Shown here one piece after another: positions 32,583 to 41,386 of a stretch of DNA of 64,000 nt. Numbering within the stretch: position 1 is the stretch's first letter; each line of letters opens with the position of its first letter. The stretch lies in the NCBI GenBank assembly GCA_965229005.1, contig CBDDIP010000001.1, forward strand, positions 1 to 64,000. The letters are read 5' to 3'. The position numbers and the translations under genes are program-made. This stretch comes from CBDDIP01 sp965229005 (GTDB lineage: Bacteria; Actinomycetota; Acidimicrobiia; Acidimicrobiales; Ilumatobacteraceae). The notes beneath the pieces were generated by a model. It was not told where the DNA came from. It saw nothing but the letters and a program-made list of their open reading frames with translations, and did not search any database.

Positions 32583-33950
32583 GTGACCACGCCGCTGACG
32601 ACCCACCAGCGCGTGCTGGCTGTCGGACTCGTCCTCGGCGTGACGCTGGTCGCGTTCGAGACCACCGCGGTGATCACCGCGCTGCCGACGATCACCGACG
32701 AGCTCGGCGGCGATTCGCTCTACGGCGTCGCGCTCGCTGCGTACACGCTTGCCAACCTCGTCGCCCTCGTGGTGTCCGGCGAGCTGTCCGACCGTCGCGG
32801 ACCGGTGGTCCCCTTCGTGCTCAGCATCTCGACCTTCATCGTCGGACTGATCGTTGCCGCAGCTGCGACGTCGATGCCGATCGTCGTCGTCGGTCGGCTC
32901 CTGCAGGGCGCGGGAACCGGCGGCTACGCGCCGATCGCCTACGTCCTCGTTCGACGCGCCTTCCCGGAGGACCGCCAGCCGATGATGTACGCGGTGATGT
33001 CGGCCGGCTGGGTGCTGCCGAGCCTCGTCGCCCCGGCCTTCGCCGGACTGGTGACCGAGCACTTCGGCTGGCGCTGGGTGTTCCTGTGCATCATCCCCGT
33101 CGCCGTCGCCGTGGGTGCACTCGCCAGCCAGCCGATGCGCAAGTACCCGCCGGTGGAGGACATCGACCGCCGCTCGACTCGCGTCCCGTCAGCGCTGCTT
33201 GCGGCCGCTGGGGTCGGCATGTTCGTCACCGGGCTTCGCCTGTCCAACCTGTTCGCCGCGATCGGCATCGCCGGCGCCGGTGTCGCCATTGCACTCCCCT
33301 CGCTGCGACGCCTCCTCCCGACCGGTGTCGGCCGGGCCCGCCGTGGGCTGCCGGCCGTGCTCGGCTGTCGCCTGCTGGCGATGGCGACGTTCCTCGGCGC
33401 CGACAGCTTCATCCCCCTCGCCGCCGACCGCGTGCACCACGTCAGCGCGACGACGCAGGGCTTCGTCATCATCGGGGCCGCGCTGTCCTGGAGCGCCGGC
33501 AGCTGGGCGATCGCCAAGCGCACCGACATCGAGGCCCGACGCGCCACACGTTGGGGCTTCACGCTCCTCGTCATCGGCCTTGCGTTGGTCGCACCCGTTC
33601 TGTGGGACGGCTGGCCGCTGTGGGCCACGTTCATCTCGTGGATGGTCGGCGGCCTCGGCATGGGGCTGATCTTCAACCCCACCACCGTCACGGCGATGAG
33701 CTACACCGAGAACGGCAAGGAGGGCGAGGTCAGCAGCCAGCTGCAGGTCTGCGACGCACTCGGCTTCTCCGTGATGAGCGGCATCGGCGGGTCGATGGTG
33801 GCCATCGCCGACCGCACGTCGCTCGCCGACGGCCCAGCCATCGGCATCGTCTTCGCCGTCGCTGCGCTGCTGGCCGGGATCGGCATCATCGCCAGCCGCG
33901 GCGTGCAGCCGTCAGGCGCGCCGGCGATGCGCGTGCCCGCCCCCGTGTGA
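32583..33950 (+). CDS. MFS drug/proton antiporter (DHA2-like)
   Basis: A 455-residue membrane transporter with 12-14 hydrophobic segments. Motif A (GELSDRRGPVVP) lies in the loop after the second helix, and GAGTGGYAPIAYVLVRRAF in the fourth-fifth region is like motif C of EmrB/QacA-type exporters. It would export a small toxic compound using the proton gradient; the substrate is unknown and no regulator sits beside it. Start GTG from the -10 position. Confidence 0.85.
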   Translation: MTTPLTTHQRVLAVGLVLGVTLVAFETTAVITALPTITDELGGDSLYGVALAAYTLANLVALVVSGELSDRRGPVVPFVLSISTFIVGLIVAAAATSMPIVVVGRLLQGAGTGGYAPIAYVLVRRAFPEDRQPMMYAVMSAGWVLPSLVAPAFAGLVTEHFGWRWVFLCIIPVAVAVGALASQPMRKYPPVEDIDRRSTRVPSALLAAAGVGMFVTGLRLSNLFAAIGIAGAGVAIALPSLRRLLPTGVGRARRGLPAVLGCRLLAMATFLGADSFIPLAADRVHHVSATTQGFVIIGAALSWSAGSWAIAKRTDIEARRATRWGFTLLVIGLALVAPVLWDGWPLWATFISWMVGGLGMGLIFNPTTVTAMSYTENGKEGEVSSQLQVCDALGFSVMSGIGGSMVAIADRTSLADGPAIGIVFAVAALLAGIGIIASRGVQPSGAPAMRVPAPV

Positions 33951-33951
33951 T

Positions 33952-35595
33952 CTAGGCCGGTTCGTCGGAAACGATTCGCCCGCCGGACAGCTCCAGCGTT
34001 CGCGTGCGCCGCACGTGCTGCAGCAACGTGCGGTCGTGGGTCACCAGCAGCACGGTGCCGGCGAACGTGTCCAACGCCTGTTCCAGCTGTTCGATGGCGG
34101 GCAGGTCGAGGTGGTTGGTCGGCTCGTCCAGCACCAAGCAGTTCGACTGACGAGCCATCAACAGGGCGAGCACCGCTCGCGTGCGCTCCCCCGGTGACAG
34201 CGAGCTCGTCGGCCGCTGCACGTGCGCAGCACCGATGCCGAACTTGGCCAACAACGTGCGCGCATCGCTGACCGTCATCCCGGTCGCGGCCAAGAAGGAG
34301 TCGAGCATCGAACCGCGATCGCTGAGCTGTTCGCGCGCCTGCTCCAACCGACCGACGACCACCGATGGCCCGCGCCACTGCGCGCCCTCGTCGACGGGGA
34401 TCTCACCGAGCAGCGCACGCAGCAACGTCGACTTGCCGCTGCCGTTGGCGCCGACGACCACGATCCGTTCACCGAAGCCGACCTCCATCGACACCGGGCC
34501 GAGCGTGAACGAACCGCGCCGCACGACGGCGTCGGTGAGCCGCGCGACGACGTCGCCACTGCGCTCCGCCGCAGCAACCGTCAGCCGGAGCTCCCACGCC
34601 TCGCGCGGCTCCTCGACCACCTCGAGCCGCTCCAGCATCCGATCGGTGCGCGCCGCCTTGCCGGCCAGCTGCTCGGTCTGGTTGATCTTCCAGTTGCGGA
34701 CGAACTTGTCGTTGTCATCCGGCTTCTTCTTCGCCCGCGACAAACCCTGCGACGCCCACTCGCGTTGTCGTTGCGAGCGCGCCTGCAAGGTCGACCGCTT
34801 CGCGTCGTACTCGTCGTACGCCTCGCGTGCGTGCAGCCGAGCGAGGTCCTTCTCGGCGAGGTAGCTCTCCCACCCGCCGCCGTAGTGCGCGGCGTGATGA
34901 CTGAACTCGTCGATCTCGACGACGTCGGTGACGACCGACTCGAGGAACGTGCGGTCGTGGCTGACCAATCCGATCGCGACGGACGAGCCGAGCACGAAGC
35001 GCTCCAGGCGGCGCAGGCCGTCGAGGTCGAGATCGTTCGTCGGCTCGTCGAGCAGCAGGACGTCGAAGCGGGCGAGCAGCAGCACAGCCAGCCCCACCCG
35101 CGCTGCCTCACCACCCGACAGGCTGCTCATCGGCTGATCCAGCAAGCGCTCGTCGAGCCCGAGCTCCGCCCACGCATCCCCGATGCGCGAGTCGAGATCG
35201 GCGGCGCCGAGCGCCAGCCACAGGTCGAGCGCCGTCGAGTACCGGTCGTCGGCGCCGTCCTCTCCCGCAGCGAGCGCGTTGGTCGCCGATTCGAGCTCCG
35301 CGGTCGCCTCTGCCGCGCCGGTGCGTCGCGCCACCGAATCGCGCACGGTCTCGTCGCCGCGCTCCGGCTCCTGCGGCAGGTAGCCGACGGTCGCGTTGGC
35401 CGGCGATCGCGACACGGTGCCCTTGTCGAGGTGCACCAAACCGGCGACCGCACGAAGGAGCGTGCTCTTCCCGACGCCGTTCGGCCCGACCAGCCCGACG
35501 CGATGGCCGGGGTCGAGCTGCAGCTCGACCTCGTCGAGGATCAGGCGCGGACCGAGCGAGACGGTGAGCGAACGGGCGTGAAGTGATGCAGCCAT
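33952..35595 (-). CDS. ABC-F family ATP-binding protein
   Basis: A 547-residue soluble protein with two ABC modules and no membrane segment. First module: Walker A GPNGVGKST (about 39), signature LSGGE, Walker B LLLDEPTNDLDL. Second: GANGSGKST, LSPGERTR, LVLDEPTNHLDL. The linker between them (about 245-300) is long, charged and helical, as in ABC-F proteins that act in the ribosomal E site; some give antibiotic resistance, others tune translation. Start ATG 35595 with AAGGGA upstream. Convergent with the MFS gene, 1 bp apart. Confidence 0.93.
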   Translation of the reverse strand: MAASLHARSLTVSLGPRLILDEVELQLDPGHRVGLVGPNGVGKSTLLRAVAGLVHLDKGTVSRSPANATVGYLPQEPERGDETVRDSVARRTGAAEATAELESATNALAAGEDGADDRYSTALDLWLALGAADLDSRIGDAWAELGLDERLLDQPMSSLSGGEAARVGLAVLLLARFDVLLLDEPTNDLDLDGLRRLERFVLGSSVAIGLVSHDRTFLESVVTDVVEIDEFSHHAAHYGGGWESYLAEKDLARLHAREAYDEYDAKRSTLQARSQRQREWASQGLSRAKKKPDDNDKFVRNWKINQTEQLAGKAARTDRMLERLEVVEEPREAWELRLTVAAAERSGDVVARLTDAVVRRGSFTLGPVSMEVGFGERIVVVGANGSGKSTLLRALLGEIPVDEGAQWRGPSVVVGRLEQAREQLSDRGSMLDSFLAATGMTVSDARTLLAKFGIGAAHVQRPTSSLSPGERTRAVLALLMARQSNCLVLDEPTNHLDLPAIEQLEQALDTFAGTVLLVTHDRTLLQHVRRTRTLELSGGRIVSDEPA

Positions 35596-35660
35596 GACGT
35601 CCCTTGAAGCGTAGGGAACCGATCGGTAGCGTGCGCAACGACTTCGGCTGGGGCGGTTCG

Positions 35661-36100
35661 ATGGGGGCTCGTACAACGACGTGGGCAATCGCGGCCGCGC
35701 TGCTCATCGGCGCGTGCGCCAGCGACGATGCAACGTTGCCGACCGAGCCGCAGACCAGCACGAGCACCGTGAGCACTGCGACGACGTCCACGACCATCGT
35801 CGACTCCAGCACGACCTCGACCAGCACAACCGACCTGACGACCACCACGGAGCTCGACGGGCCGCCATCGCACGGGACCAGGTCTCCCTCATCGGGCCCG
35901 GCACACCGCAAACCACCGACGTCGTCGTGAACGGCCATCTCGCACTTGCCTGGACCGTCGAAGAACTCGGCGTGTACGCGGCCCGCGGCCTCATCGTCGA
36001 CTTGGGTGATCGGCTGTGCCAGGTCACGGCGATCGACGATGGTGCCGACAACGAAGCGGAAGGGCTCGCGTTCATCGCCTCGTTCACGCTCACCGGCTGA
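35661..36100 (+). pseudogene. Frameshifted lipoprotein gene
   Basis: Two pieces in different frames make one plausible protein. The first, from ATG 35661, has a signal peptide ending in lipobox IGAC (Cys19) and a Thr/Ser-rich linker up to about 35860. From there the sensible reading continues one frame over (RDQVSLIGPGTPQTTDVVV onward) and stops at 36100. The shift maps to the GGG at 35859-35861: one more G would join the two parts. Either a real single-base loss or a sequencing error in a G run. No known family. Confidence 0.6.
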
Positions 36101-36133
36101 CGCATCGCGCCGAATTGCGGCGAGACTGGTCCC

Positions 36134-36706
36134 ATGAGCGACTCGGCAGTCCCCGGCACCCCCAGCACCATCGTCGGGATCTCCTTCGACGACCTCTTTC
36201 GGGCCCAGGAGTTCCTGACGGCGGCGATGCGCCTCGCCGCGAACAAGACCATCGAGCTGCGTGACGCGGTCACGATCGTCAAGACCGCCGAGGGCAAGAC
36301 CCTCGTGCGGGAGACCGTCGATCCGCAGCCGTTGCGCTCGGCGATGTCCGGCGCCGTGTGGAGCGGCTTGATCGGCCTGATGCTCGCCGGGCCCGTCGGG
36401 TGGCTCGCCGGCACGGCACTTGGCGCCGGCGGCGGCGCGATCAGCGCAAAGGTGATCGACCTCGGCATCCCCGACGCGTGGGTCGATTGGTTCCGCGATG
36501 CGGTGCAGCCCGGCACCGCCACGGTCATCCTCCTCCTCGGCCACTTCGACGAGGCGTCGACCATGGACGAGCTGCATCGCTTCAGCGGCGGCCACCTGGT
36601 GCACGCCAACCTCGACCCGCGTCGCATCGAGCGCATCCGCGTCGCCCTCGACGAGGCGACGCCCGAGTCCAGCGAGCCCGTGTCGAGCGATCTGGCCGAG
36701 AGCTGA
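36134..36706 (+). CDS. DUF1269 family membrane protein
   Basis: A 190-residue protein with a ferredoxin-like start (IVGISFDDLFRAQEFLTAAM), the KTAEGKTLVRET strand, a Gly-rich double hydrophobic segment (about 75-105: SGLIGLMLAGPVGWLAG, then GAGGGAISAK), and a second soluble half. This is the DUF1269 layout, often linked to stress response in actinobacteria; the function is not known. It lies 14 bp before the CoA transferase gene, same direction. Confidence 0.82.
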   Translation: MSDSAVPGTPSTIVGISFDDLFRAQEFLTAAMRLAANKTIELRDAVTIVKTAEGKTLVRETVDPQPLRSAMSGAVWSGLIGLMLAGPVGWLAGTALGAGGGAISAKVIDLGIPDAWVDWFRDAVQPGTATVILLLGHFDEASTMDELHRFSGGHLVHANLDPRRIERIRVALDEATPESSEPVSSDLAES

Positions 36707-36720
36707 CAACATGCCCCGCC

Positions 36721-37899
36721 ATGGGGCCGTTGGATGGTGTGAAGGTCGTTGACCTGTCCGTGATGATCTCGGGGCCGTTGGCCGCGATGATGCTCGCCGA
36801 TCAGGGCGCTGATGTCGTCAAGGTCGAGTCGCCAGGACTTGGCGACATGATGCGCTTCCTCGGCACGCAGAAGGGCGGGATGACCGGCATCTTCGCCAAC
36901 AACAACCGTGGCAAGCGCAGCCTGGTGCTCAACCTGAAGGATCCGGCGGGCGTCGACGTGCTGCAGCGCCTCGTCGCTGATGCCGACGTCCTGATCCAGA
37001 ACTTCCGACCCGGGGCGATGGACCGTCTCGGCCTCGGCTACGAGGATCTGAAGACCATCAACCCGCGGCTGATCTACGTCAGCATCAGCGGCTACGGGCC
37101 CGATGGGCCGAGCAGCCACCGCCGCGTGTACGACCATGTCATCCAAGCTGCCTCCGGTCTGGCATCGGTCCAGAGCGACCCGGCCAACGGCGTGCCGTCG
37201 CTGTTCCGCACGTTGCTGTGCGACAAGGTCTCGTCGTACACCGTCGCCCAGGCGGTGACGGCAGCGCTCTACGCACGCGCCACCGGCAAGGCCGAGGGAC
37301 AGCACATCGTGCTGGCGATGATCGATGCGGCGATCGCCTTCCTCTGGCCGGACTCGGCGATGGACGCCGCACTGCTCGACGACGATGCGCACCGCACGCC
37401 GACCATCGGGTTAGGCTACGCCGTCACCCCGCTGGCCGACGGCTACGTCAGCGCCGGCACCGTCACCGACAGCGAGTTCCGTGGCATCTGCGCCACCTTC
37501 GGCCATCCCGAGGTCGCCGACGATCCGCGCTTCAACAACCTGACGTCGCGCATGCAGCACTTCGCCGAACTGGTGCCGCTGCTTCGCGGGTACGCGTCAC
37601 AGACGTCGGTCGCCGACTTCCTGGTCGGTGCCGAGCAGCACGACGTACCTGCGTCGGCGATCAACAGCATCGAGCAGCTACCGACCGACCCGCAGGTCGT
37701 TCACAACGACGTGTTCGTCGAACGTCAGCACCCCAACGCCGGGACCATGCGCGAGCCGCGTCCGGCGGCGCGCTTCTCCGCGACACCGGCATCGGTGGCC
37801 GAGCGCCACGCCCCGATGTTCGGCGAGCACAGCGATGAGATCGTCGCCGAGCTCGGTCTCGATGCGGCCGCGCTTCGCGCCGCCGGCATCATCGCCTGA
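36721..37899 (+). CDS. CaiB/BaiF-family (family III) CoA transferase
   Basis: A 392-residue CoA transferase. The N-terminal GVKVVDLSVMISGPLAAMML, GADVVKVE and LIQNFRPGAMDRLGLGY, and the YVSISGYGPDGP stretch, are family signatures. Such enzymes move CoA between carboxylic acids; the catalytic Asp is expected near the CDKVSS region (about 168). A related protein is encoded at 61711. Possible roles include activating fatty, bile-type or branched acids. Confidence 0.92.
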   Translation: MGPLDGVKVVDLSVMISGPLAAMMLADQGADVVKVESPGLGDMMRFLGTQKGGMTGIFANNNRGKRSLVLNLKDPAGVDVLQRLVADADVLIQNFRPGAMDRLGLGYEDLKTINPRLIYVSISGYGPDGPSSHRRVYDHVIQAASGLASVQSDPANGVPSLFRTLLCDKVSSYTVAQAVTAALYARATGKAEGQHIVLAMIDAAIAFLWPDSAMDAALLDDDAHRTPTIGLGYAVTPLADGYVSAGTVTDSEFRGICATFGHPEVADDPRFNNLTSRMQHFAELVPLLRGYASQTSVADFLVGAEQHDVPASAINSIEQLPTDPQVVHNDVFVERQHPNAGTMREPRPAARFSATPASVAERHAPMFGEHSDEIVAELGLDAAALRAAGIIA

Positions 37900-37917
37900 G
37901 GGCAGGCAGTCTGACCG

Positions 37918-38832
37918 TCACGTCGCGGCGGGCTTCGGCAGCTCTTGCTTCGTCGTCAGCATGGGGGCGAAGAGATCGCCGAGGTCCTCCACCCGCTGCA
38001 GCACCTCGCGCCACTGGAACCGCAGCGGAGCACCCTCGGCGCAGGCCGCCACCTCGTCCCACGTGACCGGCGTCGACACCGTGGGCTCTTGACGGGCGCG
38101 CATCGAGTACACGCCGATCGTCGTCTTGTGCCGGGCGTTCTGGCTCCAGTCGATGAAGATCTTCCCGGGCCGCACCGCCTTGGCCATCGTGGTCGTGACG
38201 CGGTCGCGCATCTGCTGCTCGAGCAGCTGACCGACGGCGAGCGCGAAGTCGCTCGCAGCGGCGTGCGTACACGGCGTGTTCAGCGGCACGTACAGCTGCA
38301 ACCCCTTCGAGCCCGACGTCTTCGGCCAGCCGTCCATGCCGACCGCAGCGAGCACGTCGCGCACCGCGAGCGCGATCTGGCAGCACTCGATGATCGTCGC
38401 CGGCTCGCCGGGGTCGAAGTCGAACACCACGGCTCGCGGCGATTCCAGATCGGCGGAGAGCGCCATCGGCACGTGCAGCTCCAGCGCGGCCATGTTGGCC
38501 GCCCACACCAGCGCGGCCGGCTCCTCGAAGTTGCAGTAGCCGACGTCGCCGTTGCGATCGCCGGGGCCGATGGCGACCGGGATCCACTCAGGGCGGTGCT
38601 TCGGGCAGCGCTTCTCGAAGAACCCCTGGCTGTCGACCCCGTTGGGGAAGCGCTTCAGCGTGATGCAACGTCCGGACAGATGCGGCAGCATCGTGTCGGC
38701 GATGCGTGCGTAGTACTCGATGATCTCTGCCTTGGTGGTGCCCGTCTGCGGGTACAGCACCTTCTGCAGGTTGCTCAACGAGACCTCACGATCGCCGACG
38801 CGAACGGTGCTACCGGGATCCTTCGCCGCCAT
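37918..38832 (-). CDS. ligD: LigD-type polymerase domain protein (NHEJ primase-polymerase)
   Basis: A 304-residue stand-alone polymerase domain of LigD, an archaeo-eukaryotic primase-type enzyme that fills ends during non-homologous end joining. VVFDFDPGEP holds the two metal-binding Asp residues (about 135-137); KTSGSKGLQLYVPL and IFIDWSQNARHKTTIGVYS are strongly conserved LigD-Pol motifs. Ligase and phosphoesterase domains are absent, so the ligase must be coded elsewhere. It lies 7 bp after ku in the same direction. Confidence 0.92.
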   Translation of the reverse strand: MAAKDPGSTVRVGDREVSLSNLQKVLYPQTGTTKAEIIEYYARIADTMLPHLSGRCITLKRFPNGVDSQGFFEKRCPKHRPEWIPVAIGPGDRNGDVGYCNFEEPAALVWAANMAALELHVPMALSADLESPRAVVFDFDPGEPATIIECCQIALAVRDVLAAVGMDGWPKTSGSKGLQLYVPLNTPCTHAAASDFALAVGQLLEQQMRDRVTTTMAKAVRPGKIFIDWSQNARHKTTIGVYSMRARQEPTVSTPVTWDEVAACAEGAPLRFQWREVLQRVEDLGDLFAPMLTTKQELPKPAAT

Positions 38833-38839
38833 GAGAGGC

Positions 38840-39742
38840 CTACGCCGACTTGCGCGTGCGCGCCTTCGCCTTGGTCGCCTTGGGGATCTCGACCACGGTC
38901 TTGTCCGCCTTCTGGTCGTCCTTCGTCTCCGGCTCGGGGTTGGCTGGATGGCGCTTGCGCGCCGCCTTCGCCGCCTTGACGCTGGCTTCCAGCGCGGCCA
39001 TCAGATCGACCACCTGTGGTGCCGCCGCTGCCGGGGCGGCGGGTGCCTCGAACTCCTCACCGGCCGCCTTTCGCTCGATGAGATCGAGCACTTGCTCGCG
39101 GTAGGCGTCGCGGTACTTCTCCGGGTCGAACTCGGCGGACAGCGAGTCGACGAGCGCCTCGGCCATCAGCACCTCCTTCGCGCTGACCTCGACGGTGGTG
39201 AGCGTGTCCAGCTCCTCGATGCCGTTGAGGTTGACCACCTCGTCGGCGAAGACCATCGTGCTCATCATCAACGTGCCGTCGACCGCGCGCAACGCGGCCA
39301 CGTACTGCTTGTTGCGCATGACGAAGCGGCCGATGGCCACCTTGCCGGCCTCCTCCATCGCCCGCGCCAGCAGGACGTACGGCTTGGGCGTCTTGTCCGG
39401 GGCGACGATGTACGGCGAGTCGAAGTACACCGGGTCGATCTCGACGAGGTCGACGAACTCTTCGAGCTCGATCGTCTTCGTGGCCGACGGGATGAACGGC
39501 TCGAGCTCGTCGGGGTCGACGAGGATGTAGCGGCCCTTGCTGATCTCGTAGCCCTTGACGATGCTCTCGTCGGGCACCTCGGAGCCGTCCTCGGCCGACA
39601 CCTTCTTCAGCTTGATGCGACTCATCGTCCGCTCGTCGAGCTGGTTGAAGGACACGCTCTTCTTGCTCACCGCATGGAAGAGCTTGATCGGGATCGCAAT
39701 GAGCCCGAAGCTGATCGTTCCACTCCACACTGGCCTCGGCAT
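38840..39742 (-). CDS. ku: Non-homologous end-joining protein Ku
   Basis: A 300-residue bacterial Ku that rings DNA ends as a homodimer and recruits LigD. The family start MPRPVWSGTISFGLIAIPI is clear, as are GRYILVDPDELEPF and KYRDAYREQVLDLIERK. The tail (about 235-300) is a Lys/Ala-rich extension that in mycobacterial Ku helps bind DNA. ATG 39742 gives the canonical N-terminus. Directly followed by the LigD polymerase gene, forming an NHEJ unit. Confidence 0.96.
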   Translation of the reverse strand: MPRPVWSGTISFGLIAIPIKLFHAVSKKSVSFNQLDERTMSRIKLKKVSAEDGSEVPDESIVKGYEISKGRYILVDPDELEPFIPSATKTIELEEFVDLVEIDPVYFDSPYIVAPDKTPKPYVLLARAMEEAGKVAIGRFVMRNKQYVAALRAVDGTLMMSTMVFADEVVNLNGIEELDTLTTVEVSAKEVLMAEALVDSLSAEFDPEKYRDAYREQVLDLIERKAAGEEFEAPAAPAAAAPQVVDLMAALEASVKAAKAARKRHPANPEPETKDDQKADKTVVEIPKATKAKARTRKSA

Positions 39743-39812
39743 AGGTGCTCCAGTCTGCCCGACGACGACGCAATTGAACAGGTCAAGCGTCCGTACCCGT
39801 TCGAGCGGGCGA

Positions 39813-40673
39813 TCAGCCCGCCAGCACGGCGCGGGCAACGAGGTCGGTGCCGAACGCCGTCAGGATCGCCAGGTACAGCAACCCGGTGGCCGCCATCACC
39901 GCCGAGTAGTACCGCTCGCGCAGGGCCAGCCGGGTGACGTAGACGAGCACGATCGTCGACACCGCACAGGCGCCCCAGAACCAGCCGAGCACGCCGTTCC
40001 AGCCATCATCCACGCTGCCCGACCACACGGAGAACATCCCGGTGGGCAACAGCATGGCGACCACTTCGACGGGCCACGTGAAGCCGAGCGCGCGGACGAG
40101 GTCGTTGAGATGACGGCGCGGCAGACCTGGCTGCACGAGGTACCAGTGGCCGAGCAGCATCGCGTCGGTGACCGACCCGAGGAACGCCGCACCCGCGAGG
40201 GTGCGCAGCAACGAGACGACCACGTTGGCGTCGCCCGCGGCATCGATCGCGGCGGCGACCAACCCGACCACACCGATGATGGGCGCGATCAGGTCGAGCA
40301 CCGGCGGGAACTCGGCGCCGGAGCGCGGCGCGGTCGTGCCCTCGCGCTCGATGCCGGTCATCGCCGCCACTCGCTCCGAGCGCCGGTCGTGCTCGGCGTC
40401 GTGGCCGGACACGCCTGCCTTGCGACGCACGATCGACACCACGAGCGCCACGCCGCAGGCCACCACGACCCCGGCGCTGGCCGCCTCGCGCACGGGCACC
40501 GTGCCGACGTTCACGCCAGCGGCGAACGCTCCCGCAGCCATCAGCAGGAACACCCCGCGCAGCAACCACCCGTAGCCGATGCCCACCTCGCGCTGGCGCG
40601 TGGTGAACCAGCAGAACAACATCCCGCCGGTGGCCCACTGCAGCAGCACCGTCGCAGCGTCGAGGCGGATCAC
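39813..40673 (-). CDS. Polytopic membrane protein of unknown function
   Basis: About 286 residues with seven to eight hydrophobic segments spread over the whole length and a soluble loop at about 90-120. The features QWATGGMLFCWFTTRQREVG at the start and DAMLLGHWYLVQPGLP in the middle are distinctive but I know no family. GTG 40673 is supported by a TAGCCT box 8 nt upstream. Divergent from the lipoprotein gene at 40712. Confidence 0.7.
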   Translation of the reverse strand: MIRLDAATVLLQWATGGMLFCWFTTRQREVGIGYGWLLRGVFLLMAAGAFAAGVNVGTVPVREAASAGVVVACGVALVVSIVRRKAGVSGHDAEHDRRSERVAAMTGIEREGTTAPRSGAEFPPVLDLIAPIIGVVGLVAAAIDAAGDANVVVSLLRTLAGAAFLGSVTDAMLLGHWYLVQPGLPRRHLNDLVRALGFTWPVEVVAMLLPTGMFSVWSGSVDDGWNGVLGWFWGACAVSTIVLVYVTRLALRERYYSAVMAATGLLYLAILTAFGTDLVARAVLAG

Positions 40674-40681
40674 GTGGCAGG

Positions 40682-40702
40682 AGGCTAACTGGCCCGTACG
40701 CT
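40682..40702. promoter_or_regulatory. Divergent leaderless promoters
   Basis: TAGCCT on the minus strand (40687-40682) lies 8 nt from the GTG at 40673 and TACGCT on the plus strand (40697-40702) lies 9 nt from the ATG at 40712. Only 38 bp separate the two start codons. Confidence 0.5.
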
Positions 40703-40711
40703 TCGCCCCCG

Positions 40712-41374
40712 ATGTCACGCCGACGGGTCACGCAAGCACGGTCAGGGACGCTTGCCCTCGTTGCCGTCCTCCTCCTCACCGGTTGCTTCACCGGCAAGCG
40801 GCCGTCGTTCGCCGACGACCCCTACCCGCCCGGGGCACCCACCGGTGATGCCGCGGTCGACGCGTTGCTGACCAAGCTCGACAGCGGAGCCCCCAGCTAC
40901 ACGGCGACGTACGACGTGCTGCGCAAGTTCGGCGAGCTCACCAGCACCGCCAGCGTGAGCGTCGACGGCGTCCGTCGGTCTGTCACCGTGCGCACCGTCC
41001 GCTACCTCACCGACGACACCGGCGGCACACGTACCTGCCAGACCGCCGACGGAACGGCATCATGCACCGACGGCGTCAACGCCGCGCGGATCAGCGACAC
41101 CGGGCTGCTGACCCCCGAGTTCTACCAAGGCGACGCCGCTCGCCGCATCCGTCGCGACGCCGCCGCGGCGCTCGCGCCCACCGTCAGTCGAACCGCTCAG
41201 TTCGCCGGACTCGACGCGACCTGCGTCGACATCACGCTCGCCGGTGGCACTGCGTCGTATTGCGTGCTGGAGAACGGCGTGCTGGCCAACGTCGACGACG
41301 GTGACGTACGGATCACCGTGTCCAGCTTCCTCGACGCGGTCGACGAGGCCGCGTTCACCGACGTCGTCGGCTGA
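40712..41374 (+). CDS. Predicted lipoprotein
   Basis: A 220-residue exported protein with a basic N-terminus, hydrophobic stretch and lipobox LTGC (Cys25). The mature part has a beta-type pattern (SYTATYDVLRKFGELTSTAS, SVTVRTVRYL) and two Cys pairs (TCQ...SCT and TCVD...YCVL) that may form disulphides. It loosely recalls LppX/LprG-like lipid carriers but I cannot confirm that. TACGCT is 9 nt before the ATG. Confidence 0.75.
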   Translation: MSRRRVTQARSGTLALVAVLLLTGCFTGKRPSFADDPYPPGAPTGDAAVDALLTKLDSGAPSYTATYDVLRKFGELTSTASVSVDGVRRSVTVRTVRYLTDDTGGTRTCQTADGTASCTDGVNAARISDTGLLTPEFYQGDAARRIRRDAAAALAPTVSRTAQFAGLDATCVDITLAGGTASYCVLENGVLANVDDGDVRITVSSFLDAVDEAAFTDVVG

Positions 41375-41386
41375 CGCCAGCGCCGC

